A stretch of 64,000 bases of DNA from Aristolochia californica (Eukaryota; Streptophyta; Magnoliopsida; Piperales; Aristolochiaceae). A program made the translations under genes and the position numbers. Location of the stretch: assembly GCA_029961685.1 (NCBI GenBank), contig JARWKL010000007.1:21089013-21153012 (forward strand), given 5' to 3'. Shown here piece by piece: positions 24,895 to 37,658 of this stretch. The notes beneath the pieces were generated by a model that saw only the letters and a program-made list of their open reading frames with translations, ran no database searches and was not told where the DNA came from. Every line of letters begins with the position of its first letter. The stretch's first letter is position 1.

Positions 24895-26906
24895 TATGAT
24901 AAATCACATTACAATCATCTATGATTAATTATGTCAGCTTTTTGTAAATGGGCAAAATAATGGCATGTTTGGCTCGGGCAAATATCCCACCGCAAGTTCA
25001 CTTGATAATTTAATGAGCATTTTTTATTCTTTTTCAAAGCTTTGCATCTATAGCTCATTTGCGTCTTTAGCATGTTTCAAACATGCATATCCATTTTTAA
25101 AACATGTGTGGATGAAATCTCTTTCTTGCAAAATTCCAAGCTATTAGGGTTAAACTAGTGGAATTTCCCAAAATTGGATAACAAAACTTTTGTCTTCATT
25201 TGTGTTGGGTGAATAAATTTTCTTATTTATATTTGTTATTGTTTTAAATTTTTTCCATACATCAACTATAAAATTTTCATTTTGTTGTAAGCTTTTTGCC
25301 TTGTTCGTTTTCGGGATGAAGGGAGAGAGAAAAGTTAAAGTTTTGATTCAAGAAAAGAGTGTACATCTAAAATGGAAAAGCACAATGCACAATTGTAGGG
25401 AGAGTTAATTCCAAAGAGTGTATGTAATTTTTAGGGATTGTAAGCTCTTTTTAGTTTTTATATCTCAGGTTTTGCCATCGTCGGGAAAAATTGGTGGCAG
25501 AGGATTTTGAACTGAGTGATAAAAATCAATCCATAATTCATTTCATACAAAAATATAGCCCGTTACGCATGATAAATCACTTTAAAATCATCTATGATTG
25601 TTAGATCAAATTTTTGAAAATGGGCAAAATAATGACTTGTTAGACTCGGGTAAATATCCCACTGCACGTTGACTTGAGAATTTAATGAGCGTTTGTTATT
25701 CTCTTTAAAAGCTTTGGATCCATAGGTCATTTTAATCTTTAACAAGTTTCAAGCATGCATATCCATTTTTAAAACATTTGTAGAAAAAATATCCTTCATG
25801 TAAAATTCCTAGCTTAATAGGTTTGGACTAATGGAATTTCCCAAACTTGGATAACAAAACTTTTGTGTTCATTTGTGGTGTGTGAATAGATATTTTTATT
25901 TACACTAGTTATCATTTTAAATATTTTCCACACTTCAACAATAAAATTTTTATTTTGTTGTGATATTTTTTGCCTTTTTTGTTTATGGGATGCAGGGGGG
26001 CAGAAAACTCAAAGTGCTGATTTAAGAAAAAAGTGTACATCTAAAATGGAAATGCAGAATGCACAAATGTATAGAGAGATATTTCCAAAGAGTGTTTGTA
26101 TGTTTTAGGGATTGTATGCACTTTTTTCGGTTTTATATCTAAGGTTATGCGATCGTCGGGAAACGGGGGAGGCGGGCAATTTTTAACTGAGTCTTGACTT
26201 CAAATCCATAAGTCATTTCTTACAAAAATATAGCCCGTTACGCATGACAAATCACTTTACAATCATCTATGAAATTTAGCTCAACGTTTTAAATATGGGC
26301 AAAATAATGTCTGGTTTGACTCGGGCAAATATCCCACCACACGTTCGCTTGAGAATTTAATGAGCGTTTGTCATTCTCTTTAAAAGCTTTGGATCCATAG
26401 GTCATTTGAATCTTTAACATGTTTTTGGCATGCAGATCCATTTTTAAAACATGTGTAGAAAAAATCTCCTTCATGTAAAATTCCAAGAAATTAGTTTTGG
26501 ACTTGTGGAATTTCCCAAACTTGGATAACAAAACTTTTGTGTTCATTTTTGGTGTGTGAATAAATTTTCTTCATTTACTTTTTTTATTGTTTTAAACTTT
26601 TTCCGTACATCAACTATGAAATTTTCGTTTTGCTGTGATCTATTTGCCTTTTTTGTTTACGGGATGAAGGGAGAGCGAAAAACTCGAAGTTTTGATTTAA
26701 GAAAAATGTGTACATCTAAAACGGAAATGCACAATGCACATTTGTAGAGAGAGATTATTCCAAAGAGTGTCTGTAATTTTTTGGGATTGTAAGCACCTTT
26801 TCGTTTTTATATCTCAGGTTTTGCAATCGTTGGGTAAAATGGGTTGCGGTGGATTTTTAACTGAGTGTTGAATGGCAATCCATAAGTCATTTCATACAAA
26901 AATATA
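24895..26906 (+). repeat. HOR unit 12: A-B-C
   Basis: Monomers start at 24895 (A), 25558 (B) and 26233 (C). The A carries gaaaagagtg, the A2 mark of the tetrameric region. The B begins a local subfamily with cacgttgactt. The C shares gttttaaatatggg and gtttgtcattctc with its neighbour at 28255. Confidence 0.93.
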
Positions 26907-28891
26907 GCCCGTTATGCATGATAAATCACATTACAATCATCTATGATTAATTATGTCAGTTGTTTGCTAATGGGCAAAATAATGGCATGTTTGACTCGGG
27001 TAAATATCCCACCGCAAGTACACTTGAGAATTTAATAAGCGTTTGTTATTCTCTTTAAAAGCTTTGCATCGATAGCTCATTTGTGTCTTGAACATGTTTC
27101 AAACATGCATATCCATTTTTAAAACATGTGTGGATGAAATCTCTTTCTTGCAAAATTCCAAGCTATTAGGGTTAAACTAGTGGAATTTCCCAAAATTGGA
27201 TAACAAAACTTTTGTGTTCATTTGTGTTGGGTGAATAAATTTTCATTATTTATATTTGTTATTGTTTTAAATTTTTTTCATACATCAACTATAAAATTTT
27301 CATTTTGTTGTAATCTTTTTGCCTAGTTTGTTTTTGGGATGAAGGGAGATCGAAAAGTCAAAGTTTACATTTAAGAAAAAAGTGTACATATAAAATGGAA
27401 AAGCACAATGCACAATTGTAGGGATAGATAATTCCAAAGAGTGCCTGTAATTTTTAGGGATTGTAAGCTCTTTTTAGTTTTTATTTCTCAGGTTTTGCAA
27501 TCGTCGGGAAATATCGGTGGCAGAGGATTTTTAACTAAGTGTTAAATTGCAATCCATAAGTCATTTCACACAAAAATATAGCCCGTTACACATGATAAAT
27601 AACTTTACAATCATGTATGATTGTTAGATCAAATTTTTGAAAATGGGCAAAATAATCACTTGTTAGACTCGGGTAAATATCCACCGCACGTTGACTTGCA
27701 AATTTAATGAGCATTTGTTATTCTCTTTAAAAGCTTTGGATCCATAGGTCATTTGAATCTTTAACATGTTTCAAGCATGCATATCCATTTTTAAAACATG
27801 TGTAAGAAAAATCTCCTTCATGTAAAATTCCAAGCTTAATAGGGTTGGACTAATGGAATTTCCCAAACTTGGATAACAAAACTTTTGTGTTCAATTGTGG
27901 TGTGTGAATAGATATTTTTATTTACATTAATTATTATTTTAAATATTTTTCACGCTTCAACTATAAAATTTTTATTTTGTTGTGATCTTTTTTGCCTTTT
28001 TTGTTTACGGGATGAAGGGGGGAGCGAAAACTCAAAGTTCTAATTTAACAAAAACGTGTACATCTAAAATGGAAATGCACAATGCACAAATATCGAGAGA
28101 GATATTTCCAAACAGTGTCTGTATGTTTTAGGGATCATATGCACTTTTTTCGTTTTTATATCTAAGGTTTTGCGATCGTCGGGAAACGGGGAGGCGGGCG
28201 ATTTTTAACTGACTGTTGACTTCAAATCCATAAGTCATTTCTTACAAAAATATAACCCGTTACGCATGACAAATCACTTTACAATCATCTATAATTGTTT
28301 ACTCAATGTTTTAAATATGGGCAAAATAATGGCTTGTTTGACTCGGGCAAATATCCCACCGCACGTTCACTTGAGAATTTAATGAGCGTTTGTCATTCTC
28401 TTTAAAAGCTTTGCATCCATAGGTCATTTGAATCTTTAACATGTTTCTGGCATGCATATCCATTTTTAAAACATGTGTAGAAAAAATCTCCTTCATGTAA
28501 AATTCCAAGATATTAGTTTTGAACTAGTGGAATTTCCCAAACTTGGATAACAAAACTTTTGTGTTCATTTGTGGTGTGTGAGTAAATTTTCTTCATTTAC
28601 TTTTTTTATTGTTTTAAACTTTTTCTCTACATCAACTACGAAAGTTTCAATTTTTTGTGATCTACTTGCCTTTTTTGATGACGGGATGAAGGGAGAGCGA
28701 AAAACTCTAAGTTTTGATTTAAGAAAAATGTGTACATCTAAAATAGAAATGCACATTGCACATATGTAGAGAGAGATAATTCCCAAAAGTGTCGGAAATT
28801 TTTAGGGATTGTAAGCACCTTTTCGTTTTTATATCTCAGGTTTTCAATTGTCGGGAAAATTGCATTGCGGAGGATTTCATACAAATATATA
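26907..28891 (+). repeat. HOR unit 13: A-B-C with shortened C
   Basis: Monomers start at 26907 (A), 27581 (B) and 28255 (C, 637 bp). The C lacks ~37 bp at about 28876, where gcggaggattt joins directly to catacaaat, losing the usual ttaactgagtgttgaattgc block. A B monomer, not an A, follows. Confidence 0.92.
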
Positions 28892-30241
28892 GCCCGTTAC
28901 GCAAGATAAATCACTTTACAATCATCTATGATTGTTAGATCAAATTTTTGAAAATGGGCAAAATAATGACTTGTTAGACTCGGGTAAATATCCCACCGCA
29001 CGTTGAATTGAGAATTTAATGAGCATTTGTTATTCTCTTTAAAAGCTTTGGATCCATAGGTCATTTGAATCTTTAACAAGTTTCAAGCATGCATATCCAT
29101 TTTTAAAACATGTGTGGAAAAAATATCCTTCGTGTAAAATTCCGAGCTTAATAGGGTTGGACTAATGGAATTTCCCAAACTTGGATAACAAATTTTTTGT
29201 GTTCATTTGTGGTGTGTGAATAGATATTTTTTATTTACATTAGTTATTATTTTAAATATTTTCCACACATCAACTATAAAAATTTTATTTTGTTGTGATC
29301 TTTTTTGCCGTTTTTGTTAACAGGATGAAGTGGGAGCAAAAACTCAAAGTTCTGATTTAAGAAAAAAGTGTACATCTAAAATGGAAATGCACAATGCACA
29401 AATGTAGAGAGAGATATTTCCAAAGAGTGTCTGTATGTTTTAGGGATCGTATGCCCTTTTTTCGTTTTTATATCTACGGTTTTGCGTTTGTCGAGAAACG
29501 GGGGAGGCGGGCGATTTTTAACTGAGTGTTGACTTCAAATCCATAAGTCATTTCTTACAAAAATATAGCCCGTTATGCATGACAAATCACTTTACAGTCA
29601 TCTATGATTGTTAGCTCAACGTTTTGAATATGGGCAAAATAATGGCTTGTTTGACTCGGGCAAATATCCCACCGCACGTTCACTTGAGAATTTAATGAGC
29701 GTTTGTCATTCTCTTTAAAAGCTTTGGATCCATAGGTCATTTGAATCTTTAACATGTTTCTGGCATGCATATCCATTTTTAAAACATGTGTTGAAAAAAT
29801 CTCCTTCATGTAAAATTCAAATATATTAATTTTGGACTAGTGGAATTTCCCAAACTTGGATAACAAAACTTTTGTGTTCATTTGTGGTGTGTGAATAAAT
29901 TTTCTTCATTTACTTTTTTTATTGTTTTAAACATTTTCCATACATCAACTACGAAATTTTCATTTTTCTGTTATCTATTTGCCTTTTTTGTTGACGGGAT
30001 GAAGGGAGAGCGAAAAACTCTAAGTTTTGATTTAAGAAAAATATGTACATCTAAAATGGAAATGCACATTGCACATATGTAGAGAGAGATATTTCCCAAG
30101 AGTGTCTATAATTTTTCTGGATTGTAAGCACCTTTTCGTTTTTATATCTTAGGTTTTGCAATTGTCGGGAAAAATGCGTTGCGGACGATTTTTAACTGAG
30201 TGTTGAATTGCAATCCATCAGTCATTTCATAAAAAAATATA
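28892..30241 (+). repeat. Dimeric HOR unit 14: B-C (A absent)
   Basis: Monomers start at 28892 (B) and 29568 (C). Both resemble the preceding B (27581) and C (28255): the two C copies share aactctaagttttg and cacattgcacatatg, and the two B copies share a cacgttga word and gagcatttg. A BC duplication, or loss of an A between similar units, would explain it. Confidence 0.9.
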
Positions 30242-32265
30242 GCCCGTTACGCATGATAAATCACATTACAATCATCTATGATTAATTATGTCAGCTTTTT
30301 GCAAATGGGCAAAATAATGAGATGTTTGACTTGGGTAAATATCCCACCGCAAGTTCACTTGAGAATTTAATGAGCGTTTGTTATTATCTTTAAAAGCTTT
30401 GCATCCATAGCTGATTTGCGTCTTTAACATATTTCAAACATGCATATCCATTTTTAAAACATGTGTGGATGAAATCACTTTCTTGCAAAATTCCAAGCAA
30501 TTATGGTTAAACTAGTGGAATTTCCCAAAATTGGATAACAAAAATTTTGTGTTCATTTGTGTTGGGTGAATAAATTTTCTTTATTTATAATGTTTATTTT
30601 TTTAAATTGTTTTCATACATCATCTATAAAAATTACATTTTGTTGTAAGCTTTTTGCGTTGTTCATTTTCGGGATGAAGGGAGAGCGAAAAGTCAAAGTT
30701 TTGATATAAGAAAAGAGTGTACATCTAAAATGGAAAAGCATAATGCACAATTGTAGGGAGAGAAAATTCCAAAGAGTGTCTGTAATTTTTAGGGATTGTA
30801 AGATCTTTTTAGTTTTTATATCTCAGGTTTTGTAATCGTCGGGAAAAATTGGTGGCAGAGGATTTTTAACTGAGTGTTGAATTGCAATCCATAATTCATT
30901 TCATACAAATATATAGCATGTTACGCATGATAAATCACTTTACAATCATCTATGATTGTTAGATCAAATTTTTTAAAATGGGCCAAATAATGACTTGTTA
31001 GACTCGGGTAAATATCCCACCGCACTTTCACATGAGAATTTAATGAGCGTTTGTTATTCTCTTTAAAAGCTTTGGATCCATAGGTCATTTGAATCTTTAA
31101 CATATTTCAAGCATGCATATCCATTTTTAAAACATGTGTAGAAAATATCACCTTCATGTAAAATTCCAAGCTTAATAGGGTTGGACTAATGGAATTTTCC
31201 AAACTTGGATAACAAAACTTTTGTGTTCATTTGTGGTGTGTGAATAGATATTTTTTATTTACATTAGTTATTATTTTAAATATTTTCCACACATCAACTA
31301 TAAAATTTTTATTTTGTTGCGATTTTTTTGCCTTTTTTGTTTACGGGATGAAGGGGGGAGCGAAAACTCAAAGTTCTGATTTAAGAAAAAAGTGTACATC
31401 TAAAATGGAAATGCACAATGCACAAATGTAGAGTGAGATATTTCCAAACAGGGTCTGTATGTTTTAGGGATCGTATGCACTTTTCTCATTTTTATATCTA
31501 AGGTTTTGCAATCATAGGGAAATGGGGGAGGCGGGCGATTTTTAACTGAGTGTTGACTTCAAATCCATAAGTCATTTCTTAAAAAAATATAGCCCGTTAC
31601 TCATGACAAATCACTTTACAATCATCTATGATTGTTAGCTCAACTTTTTGAATATGGATAAAATAATGGCTTCTTTGACTCGGGCAAATGTCCCACCGCA
31701 CGTTCACTTGAGAATTTAATGAGCGTTTGTTATTCTCTTTAAAAGATTTGGATCCATAGGTCATTTGAATCTTTAACATGTTTCTGGCATGCATATCCAT
31801 TTTTAAAACATGTGTAGAAAAAATCTCTTTCATGTAAAACTCCAAGATATTAGTTTTGGACTAGTGGAATTTCCCAAACTTGGATAAAAAAACTTTTGTG
31901 TTCATTTGTGGTGTGTGAATGAATTTTCTTCATTTACTTGTTTTATTGTTTGAAACTTTTTCCGTACATCAACTAAGAAATTTTCATTTCCCTGTGATCT
32001 ATTTGCCTTTTTTTTTTACGGGATGAATGGAGAGCGAAAAACTCGAAGTTTTGATTTAAGAAAAATGTTTACATCTCAAACGGAAATGCACAATGCACAT
32101 ATGTAGAGAGAGATAATTCCAAAGAGTGTCTGTAATTTTTAGGGATTGTAAGCACGTTTTTGTTTTTATATCTCAGGTTTTGCAATCGTCAGGAAAAATG
32201 GGTTGCGGTGGATTTTTAACTGAGTGTTGAATTGCAATCCATAAGTCATTTCATACAAAAATATA
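30242..32265 (+). repeat. HOR unit 15: A-B-C
   Basis: Monomers start at 30242 (A), 30916 (B) and 31592 (C). It is regular in length. The A carries gaaaagagtg, the mark of the second A of the tetrameric region. Confidence 0.93.
30916..31591 (+). repeat. Reference B-family monomer
   Basis: This is a typical complete B monomer (676 bp). Family-specific words in order: gttagatcaaatttt after the start dyad, ggatccataggtcatttg, tttcaagcatgc, gggttggactaatgg, gtgtgtgaatagatat, a G5-G6 run before agcgaaaactc, gatatttcc, gggatcgtatgc, a G-rich tract (gggaggcgggcg) near the 3' end, and an ending of gttgacttcaaatcc. The next monomer, C, begins with gcatgacaaatca-type sequence rather than gcatgataaatca. 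The two G-rich stretches are the only ones in an otherwise AT-rich unit. Confidence 0.9.
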
Positions 32266-32938
32266 GCCCGTTACGCATGATAAATCACATTACAATCATC
32301 TATGATTAATTATGTCAGCTTTTTGAAAATGGGCAAAATAATGGCATGTTTGACTCGGGTAAATATGCCACTGCAAGTTCACTTGAGAATTTAATGAGCG
32401 TTTGTTATTCTCTTTAAAAGCTTTGCATCCATAGCTCATTTGCGTCTTTAACATGTTTCACACATGCATATCCATTTTTAAAACATGTGTGGAAGAAATC
32501 TCTTTCTTGCAAAATTCCAAGCTATTAGCGTTAAACTAGTGGAATTTCCCAAAATTTGATAACAAAACTGTTGTGTTCATTTGTGTTGGGTGAATAAATT
32601 TTATTTATTTATATTTGTTATTGATTTAAAATTTTTCCATACATCAACTATAAAATTTTCATTTTGTTGTAAGGTTTTTGCCTTGTTTGTTTTTGGGATG
32701 AAGGGAGAGCGAAAAATCAAAGTTTTGATTTAAGAAAAAAGTGTACATCTAAAATGGAAAAGTACAATGCACAATTGTTGGGAGAGATAATTCCAAAGAG
32801 TGTCTGTAATTTTCAGGGATTATAACCTTTTTTTAGTTTTTATATCTCAGGTTTTGCAATCGTCGGGAAACATTTGTGGCAGAGGATTTTTAACTGAGTG
32901 TTGAATTGCAATCCATAAGTCATTTCATACAAAAATAT
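32266..32938 (+). repeat. Reference A-family monomer
   Basis: This is a typical complete A monomer (673 bp). Family-specific words in order: attaattatgtcag after the start dyad, gcatccatagctcatttgc, ggaagaaatctctttcttgc (usually ggatgaaatc), a ttagggttaaactagtgg-type word (here ttagcg), tgtgttgggtgaataaa, gttgtaaggtttttgcc, ggaaaagtac (usually ggaaaagcac), and an ending of ggcagagg followed by gttgaattgcaatcc. A monomers normally lack the BamHI word ggatcc found in B and C. Many also carry the 15-bp dyad catgtttcaaacatg. No coding or RNA gene is evident. Confidence 0.9.
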
Positions 32939-34288
32939 GACCCGTTACGCATGATAAATCACTTTACAATCATCTATGATTGTTAGATCAAATTTTTGAA
33001 AATGGGCAAAATAATGACTTGTTAGACACGGGTAAATATCCCACCGCACGTTGACTTGAGAATTTACTGAGCGTTTGTTATTCTATTTAAAAGCTTTGGA
33101 TCCATAGGTCTTTTGAATCTTTAACATGTTTCAAGCATGCATATCCATTTTTAAAACATGTGTAGAAAAAATCTCCTTCTTGTAAAATTCCATGCTTAAT
33201 AGGGTTGGACTAATGGAATTCCGAAACATGGATAACAAAACTTGTGTGTTCATTTGTGGTGTGCGAATAGATATTTTTTATTTACATTAGTTATTAATTT
33301 AAATATTTTCCACACATCAACTATAAAAATTTTATTTTGTTGTGATCTTTTTTGCCTTTTTTGTTTACGGGATGAAGGGGGAGCGAAAACTCAAAGTTCT
33401 CATTTAAGAAAAACGTGTACATCTAAAATGGAAATGCACAATGCACAAATGTATAGAGAGATATTTCCAAAGAGTGTCTGTATGTTTTAGGGATCGTATG
33501 CACTTTTTTCTTTTTTATATCTAAGGTTTTGCAATCGTCGGGAAACGGGGGAGGCGAGCGATTTTTTACTGAGTGTTGACTTCAAATCCATAAATCATTT
33601 CTTACAAAAATATAGCCCGTTACGCATGACAAATCACTTTACTATCATCTATGATTGTTAGCTCAACGTTTTGAATATGGCCAAAATAATAGCTTGTTTG
33701 ACTCGGGCAAATATCCCAACGCACGGTCACTTGAGAATTTAATGAGCGTTTGTTATTCTCTTTAAAAGCTTTGGCTCCATAAGTCATTTGAATCATTAAC
33801 ATGTTTTTGGCATGCGTATCCTTTTTTAAAACATGTGTAGAAAAAATCTCCTTCATGTAAAATTCCAAGATATTAGTTTTGGACTAGTGGAATTTCCCAA
33901 ACTTGGATAACAAAACTTTTGTGTTCATTTGTGGTGTTTGAATAAATTTTATTCATTTACTTTTTTTATTGTTTTAATCTTTTTCAGTACACCAACTATG
34001 AAATTTTCATTTTGCTGTGATCTATTTGCCTTTTTTGTTTACGGGATGAAGTGAGAGCGAAAAACTCGAAGTTTTGATTTAAGAAAAATGTGTACATCTA
34101 AAACGGAAATGCACAATGCACATATGTTGAGAGAGATAATTCCAAAGAGTCTCTCTAATTTTTAGGGATTGTAAGCACCTTTTTGTTTTTATATCTCAGG
34201 TTTGGCAATCGTCGGGAAAAATGGCTTGCTGAGGATTTTTAACTGAGTATTGAATTGCAATCAATAAGTCATTTCATACAAAAATATA
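32266..34288 (+). repeat. HOR unit 16: A-B-C
   Basis: Monomers start at 32266 (A), 32939 (B) and 33615 (C). It is regular in length and one of the cleanest complete units. The B shares cacgttgacttg with the B copies at 25558 and 27581. Confidence 0.93.
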
Positions 34289-34960
34289 ACCCGTTATGCA
34301 AGATAAATCACATTACAATCATCTATTATTAATTATGTCAGCTTTTTGCAAATGGGAAAAATAATGGCATGTTTGACTCGTGTAAATATCTCACCGCAAG
34401 TTCAGTTGAGAATTTAATGAGCGTTTGTTATTCTCTTTAAAAGTTTTGCATCCATAGTTCATTTGCGTCTTTAACATGTTTCAAACATGCTTATCCCTTT
34501 TTAAAACATGTGTGGACGAAATCTCTTTCTTGCAAAATTCCAAGCTATTAGGGTTAAACTAGTGGAATTTCCCAAAATTGGATAACAAAACTTTTGTGTT
34601 CATTTGTGTTGGGTGAATAAATTTTATTATTTATATTTGTTATTGTTTTAAATTTTTTTCATACATCAACTATAAATTTTCATTTTGTTTTAAGCTTTTT
34701 GCGTTGTTCGTTTTCGGGATGAAGGGAGTGCGAAAAGTCAAAGTTTTGATTTAAGAAAAAAGTGTACATCTAAAATGGAAAAGCACAATGCACAAATGTA
34801 GAGAGAGATATTTCCAAAGAGTGTCTGTATGTTTTAGGGATCGTATGATCTTTTTTCGTTTTTATAACTAAGGTTTTGCAATCGTCGGGAAACGAGGAGG
34901 CGGGCGATTTTTAACTGAGTGTTGACTTCAAATCCATATGTCATTTCTTAAAAAAATATA
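34289..34960 (+). repeat. A/B hybrid monomer
   Basis: A diagnostics (gggttaaactagtgg, gtcaaagttttg, ggaaaagcac) persist to about 34785; B diagnostics (cacaaatgtag, gatatttcc, gggatcgtatg, gaggcgggcg, gttgacttc) begin at about 34793. The B part has cgtatgatctttttt, also seen in the B at 20843, so the donor resembled that subfamily. Confidence 0.88.
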
Positions 34961-35634
34961 TCCCGTTACGCATGAAAAATCACTTTACAATCATCTATGA
35001 TTGTTAGCTCAACTTTTTGAATATGGGCAAAATAATGGCTTGTTTGGCTCGGGCAAATATCCCACCGCACGTTTATTTGAGAATTTAATGAGCATTTTTT
35101 ATTCTCTTTAAAAGATTTGGATCCATAGGTCATTTGAATCTTTAACATGTTTCAGGCATGCATATCCATTTTTAAAACATGAGTAGAAAAAATCTCTTTC
35201 ATGTAAAATTCCAAGATATTAGTTTTGGACTAGTGGAATTTCCCAAACTTGGATAACAAAACTTTTGTGTTCATTTGTGGTGTGTGAATAAATTTTCTTC
35301 ATTTACTTTTTTTATTGTTTTAAACTTTTTCTGTACATCAACTATGAAATTTTCATTTTGTTGTGATCTATTTGCCCTTTTTGTTTACGGGATGAAGTGA
35401 GAACGAAAAACTCGAAGTTTTGATTTAATAAAAATGTGTACATTTAAAATGGAAATGCACAATGCACATATGTAGAGAGAGATAATTCCAAAGAGTCTCT
35501 CTAATTTTTAGGGATTGTAAGCACCTTTTTGTTTTTATATCTCAGATTTGGCAATCGTCGGGAAAAATGTGTTGCAGAGGATTTTTAACTGAGTGTTGAA
35601 TTGCAATCCATAAGTCATTTCATACAAAAATATA
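34289..35634 (+). repeat. Dimeric HOR unit 17: A/B hybrid plus C
   Basis: An A/B fusion (34289-34960) is followed by C (34961). One monomer length is missing relative to ABC, as after one unequal A x B crossover. Confidence 0.9.
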
Positions 35635-37658
35635 GCTCGTTACGCATGATAAATCACATTACAATCACCTATGAATAATTATGTCAGCATTTTGCAAATG
35701 GGCAAAAAAATGGCATGTTTGACTCGGGTAAATATCCCACCACAAGTCCACTTGAGAATTTAATGAGCATTTGTTATTCTCTTTAAAAGCTTTGCATCCA
35801 TAGCTCATTTGCATCTTTAACATGTTTCAAATATGCATATCCATTTTTAAAACATGTGTGGATGAAATCTCTTTCTTGCAAAATTCCAAGCTATTAGGGT
35901 TCAACTAGTGGAATTTCCCAAAATTGGATAACAAAACTTTTGTGTTCATTTGTGTTGGGTGAATAAATTTTCTTTATTTATATTTGTTATTGTTTTAAAT
36001 TATTTCCATACATCAACTATAAAATTTTCATTTTGTTGTAAGCTTTTTGCCTTGTTTGTTTTCAGGATGAAGGGAGAGCTAAAAGTCAAGGTTTTGATTT
36101 AAGAAAAAAGTGTACATCTAAAACGGAAAAGCACAATGCACAATTGTATGGAGAGATAATTCCAAAGAGTGTCTGTAATTTTTAGGGATTGTATGCTCTT
36201 TTTACTTTTCATATCTCAGGTTTTGCAATCGTCGGGAAAAATTGGTGGAAGAGGATTTTTAACTGAGTGTTGAATTGCAATCCATAAGTCATTTCATAGT
36301 AAAATATAGCCCGTTACGCATGATAAATCACTTTAAAATCATCTATTATTGTTAGATCAAATTTTAGAAAATAGGCAAAATAATGACTTCTTAGAGTCGG
36401 GTAAATATCCCACCGCACGTTCACTTGAGAATTTAATGAGCGTTTGTTATTATCTTTAAAAGCTTTGGATCCATAGGTCATTTGAATCTTTAACACGTTT
36501 CAAGCAAGCATATATATTTTTAAAACATGTGTAGAAAAAATCTCCTTCATGTAAAATTCCTAGCTTAATAGGGTTGGACTATTGGAATTTCCCAAACTTT
36601 GATAACAAAACTTTTGTGTTCATTTGTGGTGTGTGTATAGATATTTTTTATTTACATTAGTTATTATTTTAAATATTTTACACACATCAACTATAAAAAT
36701 TTTATTTTGTTGTGATCTTTTTTGCCTTTTTTGTTTACGGGATGAAGGGGGAGCGAATACTCAAAGTTCTGATTTAAGAAAAAAGTGTACATCTAAAATG
36801 GAAAATCACAATGCACAAATGTAGAGGGAGATATTTCCAAAGAGTGTTTCTATGTTTTAGGGATTGTATGCACTTTTTCGTTTTTATATCTGAGGTTTTG
36901 CAATCGTCGGGAAACGGGGGAGGCGGGTGATTTTTAACTAAGTGTTGACTTCAAATCTATAAGTCATTTCTTACAAAACAAATAGCCCGTTACGCATGAC
37001 AAATCACTTTAAAATCACCTATGATTGTTAGCTCAACTTTTTGAATATGGGCAAAATAATGGCTTCTTTGACTTGGGCAAATATCCCTCCGCACGTTCAC
37101 TTGAGAATTTATTGAGTGTTTGTTATTCTCTTTAAAAGCTTTGGATCCATGGGTCATTTGAATCATTAACATGTTTCTGGCATGCAAATCCATTTTTAAA
37201 ATATGTGTAGAAAAAATCTCCTTCATGTAAAATTCCATGATATTAGTTTTGGACTAGTGGAATTTCCCAAACTTGGATAACAAAACTTTTGTATTCATTT
37301 GTGGTGTGTGAATAAATTTTCTTCATTTACTTTTTTTATTGATTTAAACTTTTCCCGTACATTGACTATGAAATTTTCATTTTGCTGTGATCTATTTGCC
37401 TTTTTTGTTTTCGGGATGAAGGGTGACCGAAAAACTCGAAGTTTTGATTTATGAAAAATGTGTACATCTAAAACGGAAATGCACAATGAACATATGTAGA
37501 GAGAGATAATTCCAAAGAGTATCTATAATTTTTAGGGATTGTAAGCACCTTTTCGTTTTTATATCTCAGGTTTGGCAATCGTCAGGAAAAATGGGTTGCA
37601 GAGGATTTTTAACTGAGTGTTGAATTTCAATCCATAAGTCATTTCATGCAAAAATATA
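35635..37658 (+). repeat. HOR unit 18: A-B-C
   Basis: Monomers start at 35635 (A), 36309 (B) and 36985 (C). The B has rare variants gcgaatactc, ggaaaatcac and gtgtttctatg, all shared with the truncated B at 40277, showing a recent common origin for these two copies ~3.97 kb apart. Confidence 0.93.
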
